Assembly: GCF_027257175.1 (NCBI RefSeq)
Contig: NZ_JAPFGD010000007.1
Location: 186,001-250,000, forward strand
Length of the DNA stretch: 64,000 bases
Direction of reading: 5' to 3'
From: Castellaniella sp. S9
Lineage (GTDB): Bacteria > Pseudomonadota > Gammaproteobacteria > Burkholderiales > Burkholderiaceae_B
A program made the position numbers and the translations under genes. The notes beneath the pieces are model-generated. The model had not been told where the DNA came from, made no database searches, and worked only from the letters and a program-made list of their open reading frames with translations. Below are positions 1 to 7,933 of the stretch, one piece after another; the stretch's first letter is position 1, and each line of letters opens with the position of its first letter.

Positions 1-729
1 CTGATGGATGCGGCCGCCCTGCGCCTGCTCTGTCCGCAGGATTCCACGGACATGGCCACAGTCACCGTCAGCCTGCGCAAGCGCACCCGCGAACGCGAAC
101 AACAATGCGTCCAGGCGCTGCTGAAGCGCTACCGTTTCAGCAGGGCGACTTTCCCGCACCATCCGCTGCCGCTGGAGGGCGAGCGCTGGGGCATGGACCT
201 GTTCAATCCGCAGGCGCTCAAGGCTTTCGGCATCCAGGTCGGCAAGGGCCTGGCCACCGGCGCCATGGCGGGCGCCACCATCGATGCGTTCACCGGCGGC
301 CTGAGCCTGGGCACGGCGACGCTGCTGGGCGCGGCGGTCGGCGGCCTGTGGCAAGGCGCGCACCAGTGGGGCAAGCGCCTGATCGGCCGCGTTGCCGGAC
401 ACCTGGAAATCACGGTCGACGATCCCGTGCTGCAATTGCTGGGACTGCGGCAGCTGGCGCTGGCGCGCGCCCTCGAGCGGCGCGGACACGCCGCCTGGCA
501 GCCGATCGACGGCGGCACGCTGACGCCGCCCGCCCAGGCGCTGGACACGGAGGGCGAGGGGGCAACCCGCGCCGCGCAAGGCGCGCTGCTGCCCGAGGCG
601 GTGTGGCCGATCCTGCGCGAAGCACGCGGGCATCCCGAATGGTCCTCGATCGGCGTTGCGCCTGTCGCCGATCCGCGCCGCGACGTCCTCGTCGCCCGCC
701 TGGCAGCCCTCCTCGATGCGGCGCTGTAG
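1..729 (+). CDS. C-terminal part of GTPase/DUF3482 domain protein (5' end outside window)
   Basis: The frame is open from base 1, so the start and the expected N-terminal P-loop GTPase domain lie upstream of the window. The visible ~240 residues look like the DUF3482 half of GTPase/DUF3482 proteins. A basic stretch comes first, then a glycine-zipper membrane-like segment (around residues 78-115, GKGLATGAMAGAT and repeated Gly/Ala). The family's C-terminal tail follows, ending at TAG 727-729. The biochemical role of the family is not established; the glycine zipper suggests membrane association. It is convergent with the TPM-domain gene, with 8 bases between the stops. Assignment is by pattern recognition of the glycine-zipper region and is moderately certain. 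Confidence 0.6.
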   Translation: MMDAAALRLLCPQDSTDMATVTVSLRKRTREREQQCVQALLKRYRFSRATFPHHPLPLEGERWGMDLFNPQALKAFGIQVGKGLATGAMAGATIDAFTGGLSLGTATLLGAAVGGLWQGAHQWGKRLIGRVAGHLEITVDDPVLQLLGLRQLALARALERRGHAAWQPIDGGTLTPPAQALDTEGEGATRAAQGALLPEAVWPILREARGHPEWSSIGVAPVADPRRDVLVARLAALLDAAL

Positions 730-737
730 CGTACCTG

Positions 738-1670
738 TTACCAACCGCCCGACGCGCCGCCGCCACCGCCACGTCCGCCACCGCCACCGCCGCCACCACC
801 ACCGCCACCGAAGCCGCCACCCCCGCCAAAGCCGCCGCCACCGCCCCGATCGCCCGGCCAGCGTCCGCGACGGCGCCCGGCGAAGCGCTTCGCGAGCCCC
901 ATGCTGCGGCCCAGCAAGGACAGCCCAAAGCCCACCGCCGCGGCAACCAAGGCCAGCCACAGGCTCTCGAACAGCACGTAAACGAACGCCCCCAGCAGAA
1001 AGGCGCCCATGACGGGCGGCACCACGAGCGCGAGAAAGGACAGCGGCGCCAACATGAAGACAGGTTCATCGTCCTCCGTCGCCGGAGCGGGCAGCGGCTC
1101 GCCATGGATCAAGGCAATCAGCGCGTCCACGCCGGCTTCGATCCCCGCGTGGAAGTCGCCGAAGGTGAAATGCGGCGTGATCTGCTCGCGGATGATGCGC
1201 CCGGCCTGCAGATCCGTCACCGCGCCCTCCAGGCCATAGCCGACGTCGATGCGCACATTGCGGTCGTCCTTGGCCACCAGCAGCAGGATGCCGTCGTCCA
1301 CGCCCTTGCGGCCGATCTGCCACTGATCGAAGACCCGGCGCGCATACTGTTCGATCGAATCCGACCCGGTGGTCGGCAGGATCAGCACGTAGAGCTGCGC
1401 GCCGGTGGACTGCTCCAGCGCGCGCAGCTTGCCGGACAGCGCCTGGATCTGGCCGGGATCGAGCGTCGAGGTCTGATCCATGACCGGCCCCGTCCAGGAC
1501 GGCACCGGCACCTCGGCTGCAGATGCCGGGCGCTCGGCCGCGGCCGCAGGGGGTGCCTGGACCGTATCGGCCGGTGCCGCCTGGGCATGCGCCGCCGCGC
1601 CCCATAGGCAGGCCCAGGCGAGGGCGGCAGCGCCCAGGCCTCGGGCGAGGCGCAGCAAGGTCCCGGTCAT
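738..1670 (-). CDS. TPM-domain (YgcG-like) exported membrane protein with Gly-rich tail
   Basis: An N-terminal signal peptide (LARGLGAAALAWACLWGAAAHAQA) precedes a TPM domain (PF04536-type) of about 130 residues with LDPGQIQALSGKLRALEQ, YVLILPTT and VDDGILLLVAKDDR signatures. Two hydrophobic helices follow, then a basic stretch and a nearly pure Gly tail ending in SGGW. The family is membrane anchored and repeatedly found beside lemA, as here; its activity in this context is unknown. I chose the ATG at 1670, which has GAGG 9 nt upstream. An earlier ATG at 1685 overlaps the lemA stop (ATGA) but lacks a clear ribosome site. lemA and this gene form a two-gene operon. Confidence 0.85.
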   Translation of the reverse strand: MTGTLLRLARGLGAAALAWACLWGAAAHAQAAPADTVQAPPAAAAERPASAAEVPVPSWTGPVMDQTSTLDPGQIQALSGKLRALEQSTGAQLYVLILPTTGSDSIEQYARRVFDQWQIGRKGVDDGILLLVAKDDRNVRIDVGYGLEGAVTDLQAGRIIREQITPHFTFGDFHAGIEAGVDALIALIHGEPLPAPATEDDEPVFMLAPLSFLALVVPPVMGAFLLGAFVYVLFESLWLALVAAAVGFGLSLLGRSMGLAKRFAGRRRGRWPGDRGGGGGFGGGGGFGGGGGGGGGGGGRGGGGGASGGW

Positions 1671-1681
1671 GGCGGACGGCC

Positions 1682-2293
1682 TCATTTGGCCGTGGCCGGC
1701 ACGTCGAACGTCACATCGGGATTGCGCATGACCTCGTCGGCCTTGTCCAGGCCATACTGCGGCTTGAGCCCATACCCCAGGACCTTGGCGGTCAACAGGG
1801 TGGGGAACTCGCGGATCGTCTGGTTGTAGGCCTGCACCGACCGGACGTAGCGCTCGCGGGCCACTGCGATGCGATTCTCGGCGCCCTCGAGCTGCGTCAT
1901 CAGGTCGCGGAACAGGCCGTCGCTCTTCAAGGCCGGATAGTTCTCGGAGACCGCCAGCAGGCGCGACAGGCCCGCGGACAAGGCGCCCTGTGCCTGCTCG
2001 AAACGCGCCATGAGCGCGGGATCGTCCAGGTCGTCGGCCGTGACGCGGATCTCGCCGACCCGGGCGCGCGCCTCGGTCACCTCCTTCAGCAGCGTCCGTT
2101 CATTGACCATGTAGGCATTGACCGAGGAAACGAGCTTCGGCACCAGGTCGGCACGGCGTTCGTACTGGTTCAACACCTGGGACCATTCGGCCTTCACCTG
2201 CTCGTCCAGTCGCTGGATTTCGTTGTACCCGCAGCCCGACAGCAAGAGCGTCGCCAGGGCCGCCAGGGCCAGAGCCGTCCATCGTTTGATCAT
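1682..2293 (-). CDS. lemA: LemA family lipoprotein
   Basis: This is a 203-residue protein with a lipoprotein signal (ALATLLLSGC, predicted lipidated Cys21) followed by the all-helical LemA domain. The domain is recognised from YNEIQRLDEQVKAEWSQVLNQ, RRADLVPKLV and YNQTIREFPTLL. LemA proteins are membrane anchored and of uncertain function. The start is taken as the ATG at 2293 because GGGGA lies 5-6 nt upstream; a TTG four codons earlier is less likely. The stop overlaps the beginning of the downstream TPM-domain gene, which implies translational coupling. It is transcribed divergently from the RNA helicase gene. Confidence 0.9.
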   Translation of the reverse strand: MIKRWTALALAALATLLLSGCGYNEIQRLDEQVKAEWSQVLNQYERRADLVPKLVSSVNAYMVNERTLLKEVTEARARVGEIRVTADDLDDPALMARFEQAQGALSAGLSRLLAVSENYPALKSDGLFRDLMTQLEGAENRIAVARERYVRSVQAYNQTIREFPTLLTAKVLGYGLKPQYGLDKADEVMRNPDVTFDVPATAK

Positions 2294-2575
2294 TCGATTC
2301 CCCAAAAGGCGCAGCCGCGGATCCGGCCGTCGTCAAGCCATTATTTTAGAGCCGACACGTGCGTGCGGACGCTGAGACAAATCCTCCATTCTTGGCGCCA
2401 GGACGCTATAATGATGGGCTTGCGCAGCCTACCAGTCGCTACGCATGCCTTTTTGGGCACCGGCCGCCTTGCGGCGGACCGACAAGCGCCCGCTCACCTG
2501 TTTCAACCCCTTCATTCGTCGGCCTCGATTGGTATCCCTCGACTCGAGCGATAGGCGGTCGCTGGAGTCGTATTC
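2294..2575. promoter_or_regulatory. Divergent lemA / rhlE intergenic region with TATAAT box and long rhlE leader
   Basis: The 282-base gap contains a perfect TATAAT at 2407-2412 oriented toward the helicase; no convincing -35 is seen at 16-18 nt. If used, it gives a 5' leader of about 155 nt ahead of the TTG start. The leader includes a small GC-rich hairpin (GCCGC-CTT-GCGGC, 2463-2475) and a pyrimidine-rich stretch. Long leaders are common on RNA-helicase genes that are controlled post-transcriptionally, but that link is inference. Confidence 0.45.
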
Positions 2576-3988
2576 TTGGAATCTCAGAACACTTTTGCCT
2601 CGCTTGGCTTGGCGGAGCCCCTGCTGCGCGCCGTCACCGAGGCGGGCTACACCCAACCCACGCCGATCCAGGCGCAGGCCATCCCGCGCGTGATCGAAGG
2701 CGGCGACCTGCTCGCCGCCGCCCAGACCGGGACGGGCAAGACGGCGGGCTTCACCCTGCCCATCCTGCACACCCTCATCAACCGGCCGCTGGCCGCGCGC
2801 AAGGCGGGTCGCCCGCGCGTGCTGGTGCTGACGCCGACGCGCGAACTCACCGCCCAGGTCGAGGAGTCCGTGCGCCTGTACGGCAAGCACACCCGCATCC
2901 AGTCCATGGTGATGTTCGGCGGCGTCAACATCAATCCGCAGATCGCCACCCTGAAAAAGCCCGTGGACATTCTGGTGGCCACCCCCGGGCGCCTGCTGGA
3001 CCACTGCCAGCAAAAGACCGTCGACCTGTCGGGCGTCGAGATCCTGGTGCTGGACGAAGCCGACCGCATGCTGGACATGGGCTTCATCCGCGACATTCGC
3101 CGCATTCTCAAGCTGCTGCCCGCCCAGCGTCAAAACCTGCTGTTCTCGGCCACGTTCTCGGACGAGATCCGCGAACTCGCCAAGGGCGTGCTGAACAACG
3201 CCAGCGAGGTCTCGGTCGCGCGCCGCAACACCGCATCCGAACTGGTCACCCAGCGCATGGTCATGACCGAGCAGTCCCACAAGCGCGACCTGCTCAGCCA
3301 CATCATCCGTGAAAGCGGCTGGCACCAGGTGCTGGTCTTCACCCGCACCAAGCACGGCGCCAACCGCCTTGCCGAAAAACTCGTCAAGGACGGGCTGTCG
3401 GCCGCCGCGATCCACGGCAACAAGAGCCAGGCGGCGCGCACCAAGGCCCTGGCCGGCTTCAAGGACGGCAAGGTCGCCGTGCTGGTGGCCACCGACATCG
3501 CCGCCCGCGGCCTGGACATCGACCAGTTGCCGCAGGTCGTGAATTTCGAACTGCCGAACGTGCCCGAGGATTATGTGCACCGCATCGGCCGCACGGGGCG
3601 GGCGGGCAGCGCCGGCTCGGCGCTGTCGCTGGTGGACCAGTCCGAGATCAAGCTGCTGCGCGCCATCGAGCGCCTGATCAAGAAACCGATCGAACAGCAA
3701 GCCATCGAGGGCTGGAATCCCGGCGCGATGGTCACGGCCGACTCGGCGCCCGACGCCCGCGAGCGCCGCGACCAGCTGCGCCACGACAGCGGCGGACGCG
3801 GGGCGCGCGGGCCGCGCGACGAACGCCGCGGCGCATCCGGCCAGGACCGCCGCAGCGGCGCGCCGCGCAGCGGACGCGGTGGGCGGGGACCGGCCGCGCC
3901 GGCTGCCTCCACGCGCAGCGGCCAGGGGCCGCGCGAACATGGCCATCGCCGTCCCGCGGGCGGCGCCCTGCTGCAAAAGGCCGACTGA
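2576..3988 (+). CDS. rhlE: DEAD-box ATP-dependent RNA helicase, RhlE type
   Basis: All DEAD-box motifs appear in order: PTPIQ (Q motif), AAQTGTGKT (I), PTRELTAQ (Ia), TPGRLLD (Ib), DEAD near residue 160, FSATF (III), VLVFTRTK (IV), [10 protein letters not shown] (V) and HRIGRTGR (VI). An Arg/Gly-rich basic tail of about 85 residues follows, typical of RhlE-like helicases that remodel RNA in ribosome assembly or mRNA decay. Translation must begin at the TTG at 2576. An in-frame TAG lies at 2552-2554, GGAG sits 8 nt before the TTG, and no ATG occurs before the catalytic core. Confidence 0.92.
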   Translation: MESQNTFASLGLAEPLLRAVTEAGYTQPTPIQAQAIPRVIEGGDLLAAAQTGTGKTAGFTLPILHTLINRPLAARKAGRPRVLVLTPTRELTAQVEESVRLYGKHTRIQSMVMFGGVNINPQIATLKKPVDILVATPGRLLDHCQQKTVDLSGVEILVLDEADRMLDMGFIRDIRRILKLLPAQRQNLLFSATFSDEIRELAKGVLNNASEVSVARRNTASELVTQRMVMTEQSHKRDLLSHIIRESGWHQVLVFTRTKHGANRLAEKLVKDGLSAAAIHGNKSQAARTKALAGFKDGKVAVLVATDIAARGLDIDQLPQVVNFELPNVPEDYVHRIGRTGRAGSAGSALSLVDQSEIKLLRAIERLIKKPIEQQAIEGWNPGAMVTADSAPDARERRDQLRHDSGGRGARGPRDERRGASGQDRRSGAPRSGRGGRGPAAPAASTRSGQGPREHGHRRPAGGALLQKAD

Positions 3989-4016
3989 ACGTCCTCAAAC
4001 GCAACACGTACGCACC

Positions 4017-4646
4017 ATGGCACTTTCGACCTGGCTCGCCTTTTTCGCGGCCTCCTGGGCGATCTCGTTTTCCCCCGGCCCCGGCGCAATCTCGGCCATG
4101 GCCTCGGGGCTGAAGTACGGCTTTCGCCACGGCCGCTGGACCATCCTCGGCCTGCAACTGGGCATCGTCTGCCAGCTGCTGGTCGTGGCCGTGGGCCTGG
4201 GCGCGCTGCTGGCGACCTCCGAGCTGGCGTTCACCGCCATCAAATGGGTCGGCGTCGCCTACCTGGTCTACCTGGGCGTGCGCCAGTTCCGCACGGATGC
4301 CGCGCCGGTCGCGGTCGAGGCCCGGCCGACCGGCGGCCACCCGATCCGCGACCAGCTCACACACGGCTACCTGGTCAACATCACCAACCCCAAGGGCACC
4401 ATGTTCCTGCTGGCGGTGGTGCCGCAATTCCTGGACGTCGGCCAGCCCCTGCCCCTCCAGTACCTGATCATCGGCGCGACCCTGTGCTTCACCGACCTGG
4501 TGGCGATGACTTGCTATACTTCGCTCGCCTCGCGCATCCTGCGCCTGCTGCGCCAGCCGCGCCACGTGCGCTGGCTCAATCGCGGATTCGGCGCGCTGTT
4601 CATCCTCGCCGGCACGGTCCTGGCGACCCTGAGCCACAAGGAATGA
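4017..4646 (+). CDS. LysE/RhtB family amino-acid exporter
   Basis: This 209-residue integral membrane protein has about six hydrophobic segments. It carries the LysE/RhtB signature SFSPGPGAISAMASGLKYG near the N-terminus and the NPKGTMFLLAVVPQF motif in the middle. The family effluxes amino acids (lysine, homoserine, threonine, leucine and others) across the inner membrane; the substrate cannot be read from sequence. The ATG at 4017 begins at the usual family N-terminus, 28 nt after the helicase stop. The stop lies 31 nt before prfC, so it may be co-transcribed with either neighbour. Confidence 0.88.
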   Translation: MALSTWLAFFAASWAISFSPGPGAISAMASGLKYGFRHGRWTILGLQLGIVCQLLVVAVGLGALLATSELAFTAIKWVGVAYLVYLGVRQFRTDAAPVAVEARPTGGHPIRDQLTHGYLVNITNPKGTMFLLAVVPQFLDVGQPLPLQYLIIGATLCFTDLVAMTCYTSLASRILRLLRQPRHVRWLNRGFGALFILAGTVLATLSHKE

Positions 4647-4677
4647 ATCCGCAGCCGTCCTCCTTCGACATCGATCC

Positions 4678-6282
4678 ATGAGCCTGTCTGACGAAGTCGC
4701 CCGGCGACGCACGTTCGCCATCATCTCGCACCCCGACGCGGGCAAGACCACCCTGACCGAAAAGCTGCTGCTGTTCGCCGGCGCCATCCAGATCGCCGGC
4801 AGCGTCAAGGCGCGTAAGGCCAGCCGGCACGCCTCGTCGGACTGGATGGAGATCGAAAAACAGCGCGGGATTTCCGTGGCCTCGTCGGTGATGCAGATGG
4901 AGTACCGCGATTGCGTGATCAATCTGCTCGACACCCCGGGCCACCAGGATTTCTCCGAGGATACCTACCGCGTGCTGACCGCCGTGGACGCGGCGCTGAT
5001 GGTGATCGACGCGGCCAACGGCGTCGAGCCCCAGACCATCCGCCTGCTGCAGGTCTGCCGCGCGCGCAACACGCCCATCATCACCTTCGTCAACAAGCTC
5101 GACCGCGAGGTGCGCGAACCCCTGGACTTGCTGTCCGAGATCGAGGCGCACCTGGGCATGGACGCCATCCCGTTTTCCTGGCCCGTGGGGATGGGCCGGC
5201 AATTCGGCGGGGTCTTCGACATCCGCAACGACCGCATGCGCGTCTTCCGGGCGGGCGCCGAGCGCCACCAGGACGACGACGAGGCCATCGACGGTTTGGA
5301 CAATCCCGCCATCGCGGCGCGCTTTGGCGAGGCCTATGCCAAGGCGCGCGAAGAAATCGAGCTGATCTCGGGCGCGGTGCCCGAGTTCGACCGCGAGGCC
5401 TTCCTCGCTGGGCGCCAGACGCCCGTGTTCTTCGGCTCGGCGATCAACAATTTCGGCGTGCGCGAGGTGCTCGACGCGCTGGTCGAGCAGGCGCCCGCGC
5501 CCGGGCCGCGCGAAGCCGTCGAACGTGTGGTCCGGCCGGACGAGCCACGCTTTACCGGCGTCGTCTTCAAGGTGCAGGCGAACATGGACCCCGCGCACCG
5601 CGACCGCGTGGCCTTCGTGCGCGTCAGCTCGGGACATTTCCAGCGGGGCATGCGTCTGAAGGTCGGTCGCAATGGCAAGGAAATCCGGCCGAACAACGTG
5701 GTGTCCTTCCTGTCGCAGCGGCGCGAAATCGTCGAGGAGGCCTATGCGGGCGACATCATCGGCATCCCCAACCACGGAATCCTGCAACTGGGCGACGTGC
5801 TCACCGAAGGCGAGACCCTGGCCTTCACGGGGCTGCCGTTCTTTGCACCCGAACTGTTCCAGGCCGTCGAGGTCAAGGACCCCTTGCGCACCAAGCAGCT
5901 GCGCACCGGCCTGACGCAACTGGGCGAGGAAGGCGCGATCCAGGTGTTCCGCCCCCAGGCGGGCGGCGCGCTGCTGCTGGGCGCAGTGGGGCAGCTGCAG
6001 TTCGAGGTCGTCGCCCATCGCCTCAAGACCGAATATGCCGTCGACGCGCGCCTGATGCCCTCGCGCTACAACCTTGCGCGCTGGATCACCTGCGAGGACC
6101 CCAAGGCCCTGAAGAAATTCATGGACGCCAACGCCGCCAATATCGCCTACGACGTGGTCGACGCGGCGGCCTTCCTCGCCAGTTCGCCCGCCCAGCTGCG
6201 CGTGGCCCAGGAGCTCTATCCCGCCATCGAGTTCCATGCCATGCGCGAGCATGCCGGCCAGGTGTTCAGTGCCGGACTTTAG
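4678..6282 (+). CDS. prfC: Peptide chain release factor 3 (RF3)
   Basis: This 534-residue translational GTPase has the G1 motif SHPDAGKTT (residues 17-25), DTPGHQDF near residue 85, NKLDRE, and the RF3-specific stretch between the G domain and domain II (PVGMGRQFGGVFD). The C-terminal part (PSRYNLARW, LKKFMDANAANIAYD) also matches RF3 rather than EF-G. RF3 uses GTP to recycle RF1/RF2 from ribosomes after termination. The length is that of the family. No strong ribosome site is visible before the ATG. Confidence 0.95.
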   Translation: MSLSDEVARRRTFAIISHPDAGKTTLTEKLLLFAGAIQIAGSVKARKASRHASSDWMEIEKQRGISVASSVMQMEYRDCVINLLDTPGHQDFSEDTYRVLTAVDAALMVIDAANGVEPQTIRLLQVCRARNTPIITFVNKLDREVREPLDLLSEIEAHLGMDAIPFSWPVGMGRQFGGVFDIRNDRMRVFRAGAERHQDDDEAIDGLDNPAIAARFGEAYAKAREEIELISGAVPEFDREAFLAGRQTPVFFGSAINNFGVREVLDALVEQAPAPGPREAVERVVRPDEPRFTGVVFKVQANMDPAHRDRVAFVRVSSGHFQRGMRLKVGRNGKEIRPNNVVSFLSQRREIVEEAYAGDIIGIPNHGILQLGDVLTEGETLAFTGLPFFAPELFQAVEVKDPLRTKQLRTGLTQLGEEGAIQVFRPQAGGALLLGAVGQLQFEVVAHRLKTEYAVDARLMPSRYNLARWITCEDPKALKKFMDANAANIAYDVVDAAAFLASSPAQLRVAQELYPAIEFHAMREHAGQVFSAGL

Positions 6283-6365
6283 TGTCTCTAGTGTCCCGCG
6301 CAGCTGATTCCCATGTCATTTACAATGCCCTGGATGGATCGATTTTCTGACCAGAGGGCCGCTAC

Positions 6366-6971
6366 ATGTCCTGGCGCCTGATATTCGCCGTTCTCCTGAT
6401 CGCCGCCGGCGCATCCGCCTGGGGCGGTCTACGCTTGGGCGACTGGCTGATCGCCCACGGTCCGGCCCAGCCCGTCATGCCCGCGCATCCCGAGCTCGAG
6501 CCAGTGCCCGTCCTGGGCGCGGACGGCAAACCTTTCGTCGCCACCGCGCCGCAGCCCCTGCCCGATGGACGCCTGGGCGTCCCCCTGCAGACGCCCCCGG
6601 TCAATTGGGAAATCCAGACCGTGCCGCTGATGGACTCGGCGCCGCCTATCGCCCTGGCGACCACCACCATCACCATGGACGAGGCCATCGCACTGGCCTC
6701 GCAAAACCAGCAGAACGGCCTCGAGGGCATCGCCACCGTCGACACCATCCAGCCGGTGGACATTACTACCGCGCCACCGCCCCCGCCCGCGGCGGGACAG
6801 CCGGCGGCCGGCAACTGGCAGGCGGCCTTCCAGCAGGAACTGGCGCTGTGCGAGCAAAAAGGGTTCTTTTCCAGGCCGTCCTGCGCCTGGGCCGCCCGCA
6901 ACAAGTACTGCGAGCCCAACAACGCCTGGGGACGGGTGGACGGCTGCCCCGCCCGCAATTCCGGCTACTAG
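6366..6971 (+). CDS. Exported protein of unknown function with C-terminal four-Cys motif
   Basis: I do not recognise the family. The 201-residue product has an N-terminal hydrophobic signal or anchor (LIFAVLLIAAGASAWGGLRL). A low-complexity Pro/Ala middle follows, then a compact C-terminal region with four cysteines (LALCEQ, RPSCAWAARNKYC, VDGCPARN). The cysteines suggest a small disulfide-bonded periplasmic module. A possible -10 (TACAAT, 6321-6326) and AGAGGG (6352-6357) lie upstream of the ATG. It is convergent with bacterioferritin, with 11 nt between the stops. Confidence 0.65.
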   Translation: MSWRLIFAVLLIAAGASAWGGLRLGDWLIAHGPAQPVMPAHPELEPVPVLGADGKPFVATAPQPLPDGRLGVPLQTPPVNWEIQTVPLMDSAPPIALATTTITMDEAIALASQNQQNGLEGIATVDTIQPVDITTAPPPPPAAGQPAAGNWQAAFQQELALCEQKGFFSRPSCAWAARNKYCEPNNAWGRVDGCPARNSGY

Positions 6972-6982
6972 CGCCGCCTGGC

Positions 6983-7453
6983 TTACTCGCCCATCTGGGA
7001 TTGCAGATAGTTCTGCAGGCCGACCTTGTCGACAAGCTCGATCTGGGTTTCCAGCCAGTCGATATGTTCCTCGGTGTCGTTGAGGATGTCCTGAAACAGG
7101 TCGCGCGAGGTAAAGTCCCGGACCGATTCGCAATAGGCCATGGCTTCCTTGACGGTCGCCTGCGCACCCGTTTCGAGCTTCAGGTCACAGGCGAGGATTT
7201 CGGGAACCGTCTCGCCGATCAGGAGCTTGTGCAAGTCCTGCAGATTGGGCAGGCCATCGAGCATGAAGATGCGTTCGATCAGCCGATCGGCATGGCGCAT
7301 CTCGCCAATGGATTCATCGTATTCGTGCTTGCCGAGCTTTTCGAAGCCCCAGTGCCTCAGCATGCGCGCATGCAGGAAATACTGGTTGATGGCCGAGAGC
7401 TCGTTCTTGAGTTGTTTGTTGAGGTATTGAATGACCGTCTTGTCGCCTTGCAT
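6983..7453 (-). CDS. bfr: Bacterioferritin with altered ferroxidase ligand
   Basis: This 156-residue protein aligns without gaps to classical bacterioferritin. Heme ligand Met52 and di-iron residues Glu18, Glu51, His54, Glu94 and His130 are all present. The position of the sixth ligand, Glu127, is Thr (ILNDTEEH, residues 123-130), so ferroxidase activity may be weakened or depend on a partner subunit. The family stores iron in 24-mers in the cytoplasm. Its iron-release partner Bfd is encoded immediately upstream on the same strand, consistent with a bfd-bfr unit. Confidence 0.93.
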   Translation of the reverse strand: MQGDKTVIQYLNKQLKNELSAINQYFLHARMLRHWGFEKLGKHEYDESIGEMRHADRLIERIFMLDGLPNLQDLHKLLIGETVPEILACDLKLETGAQATVKEAMAYCESVRDFTSRDLFQDILNDTEEHIDWLETQIELVDKVGLQNYLQSQMGE

Positions 7454-7591
7454 GGCCAGTGCTCCTGTCGGGGGTACGCCCCGCAGAGGCCGGGGCCTAA
7501 AGCACTAGCCTAACACGATGCCCTCCCGCCAGAAAGCCCTGGCAGGATGACACGTGAAGCCCCCGCCATCACCGGCGAGGGAATCCGCCGC

Positions 7592-7852
7592 TCAGGCCGC
7601 GACGCGGCGGCGGATTTCCTGGCTGTCGAACACCACGGCGGGCGCCAGCCCGCCGAGATCCAGCGCGGGCTCGGCATAGCGGCCCCCGGGAAGGTACTCG
7701 GTCGCGGTCTCGGCGCAATGCCCGCAGCAGGTCGCGACCCCGAGGCTGGCCTGGAGATCGGACAGCGCCTGGGCACCCTGCGCGACGGCCTCCTGGACCT
7801 GGCGCTCGCTGATCGCATTGCACACACAAATATACATGCGAATCATTATCAT
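7592..7852 (-). CDS. bfd: Bacterioferritin-associated ferredoxin (2Fe-2S)
   Basis: The core begins MYICVCNAIS and has the C-x-C plus C-x-x-C [2Fe-2S] ligand set (CVC and CGHC) of Bfd, followed by a short C-terminal extension. Bfd reduces ferric iron in bacterioferritin so it can be released. Several in-frame ATGs crowd the start. I chose 7852 because AGGA lies 6 nt upstream, whereas the family-typical Met (7837) has no ribosome site. A near-consensus Fur box overlaps the start region, so expression is predicted to rise under iron starvation. Confidence 0.88.
   Translation of the reverse strand: MIMIRMYICVCNAISERQVQEAVAQGAQALSDLQASLGVATCCGHCAETATEYLPGGRYAEPALDLGGLAPAVVFDSQEIRRRVAA
7837..7851 (-). 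promoter_or_regulatory. Predicted Fur box at bfd
   Basis: On the minus strand the 15 bases read TGATAATGATTCGCA. They match the 7-1-7 Fur motif TGATAATnATTATCA at 12 of its 14 defined positions. The site overlaps the cluster of candidate bfd start codons. Fur repression of bfd is well known in other proteobacteria; use of this site is inferred. Confidence 0.7.
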
Positions 7853-7933
7853 CATTTTTCCTGCGCAGCGCAAGCCCCCGTGATGCCATGTGTCCCCAGT
7901 GCGGTTGTTCACCCGAACCAGAGGGCGGCCGAA

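Noticed and set aside
2429-3976. Long open frame on the minus strand opposite the RNA helicase gene
   Set aside because: It mirrors the helicase codons (high-GC third positions leave antisense frames open), has no recognisable domain and lacks a sensible start.
4600-6252. 550-codon open frame antisense to prfC
   Set aside because: Composition is typical of an antisense shadow of a high-GC gene; prfC on the other strand is unambiguous.
7526-7545. Stem GCCAG/CTGGC between bfd and bfr as a terminator
   Set aside because: Only a 5-bp stem with no T-run; too weak to list as a terminator, and bfd-bfr read-through is plausible.
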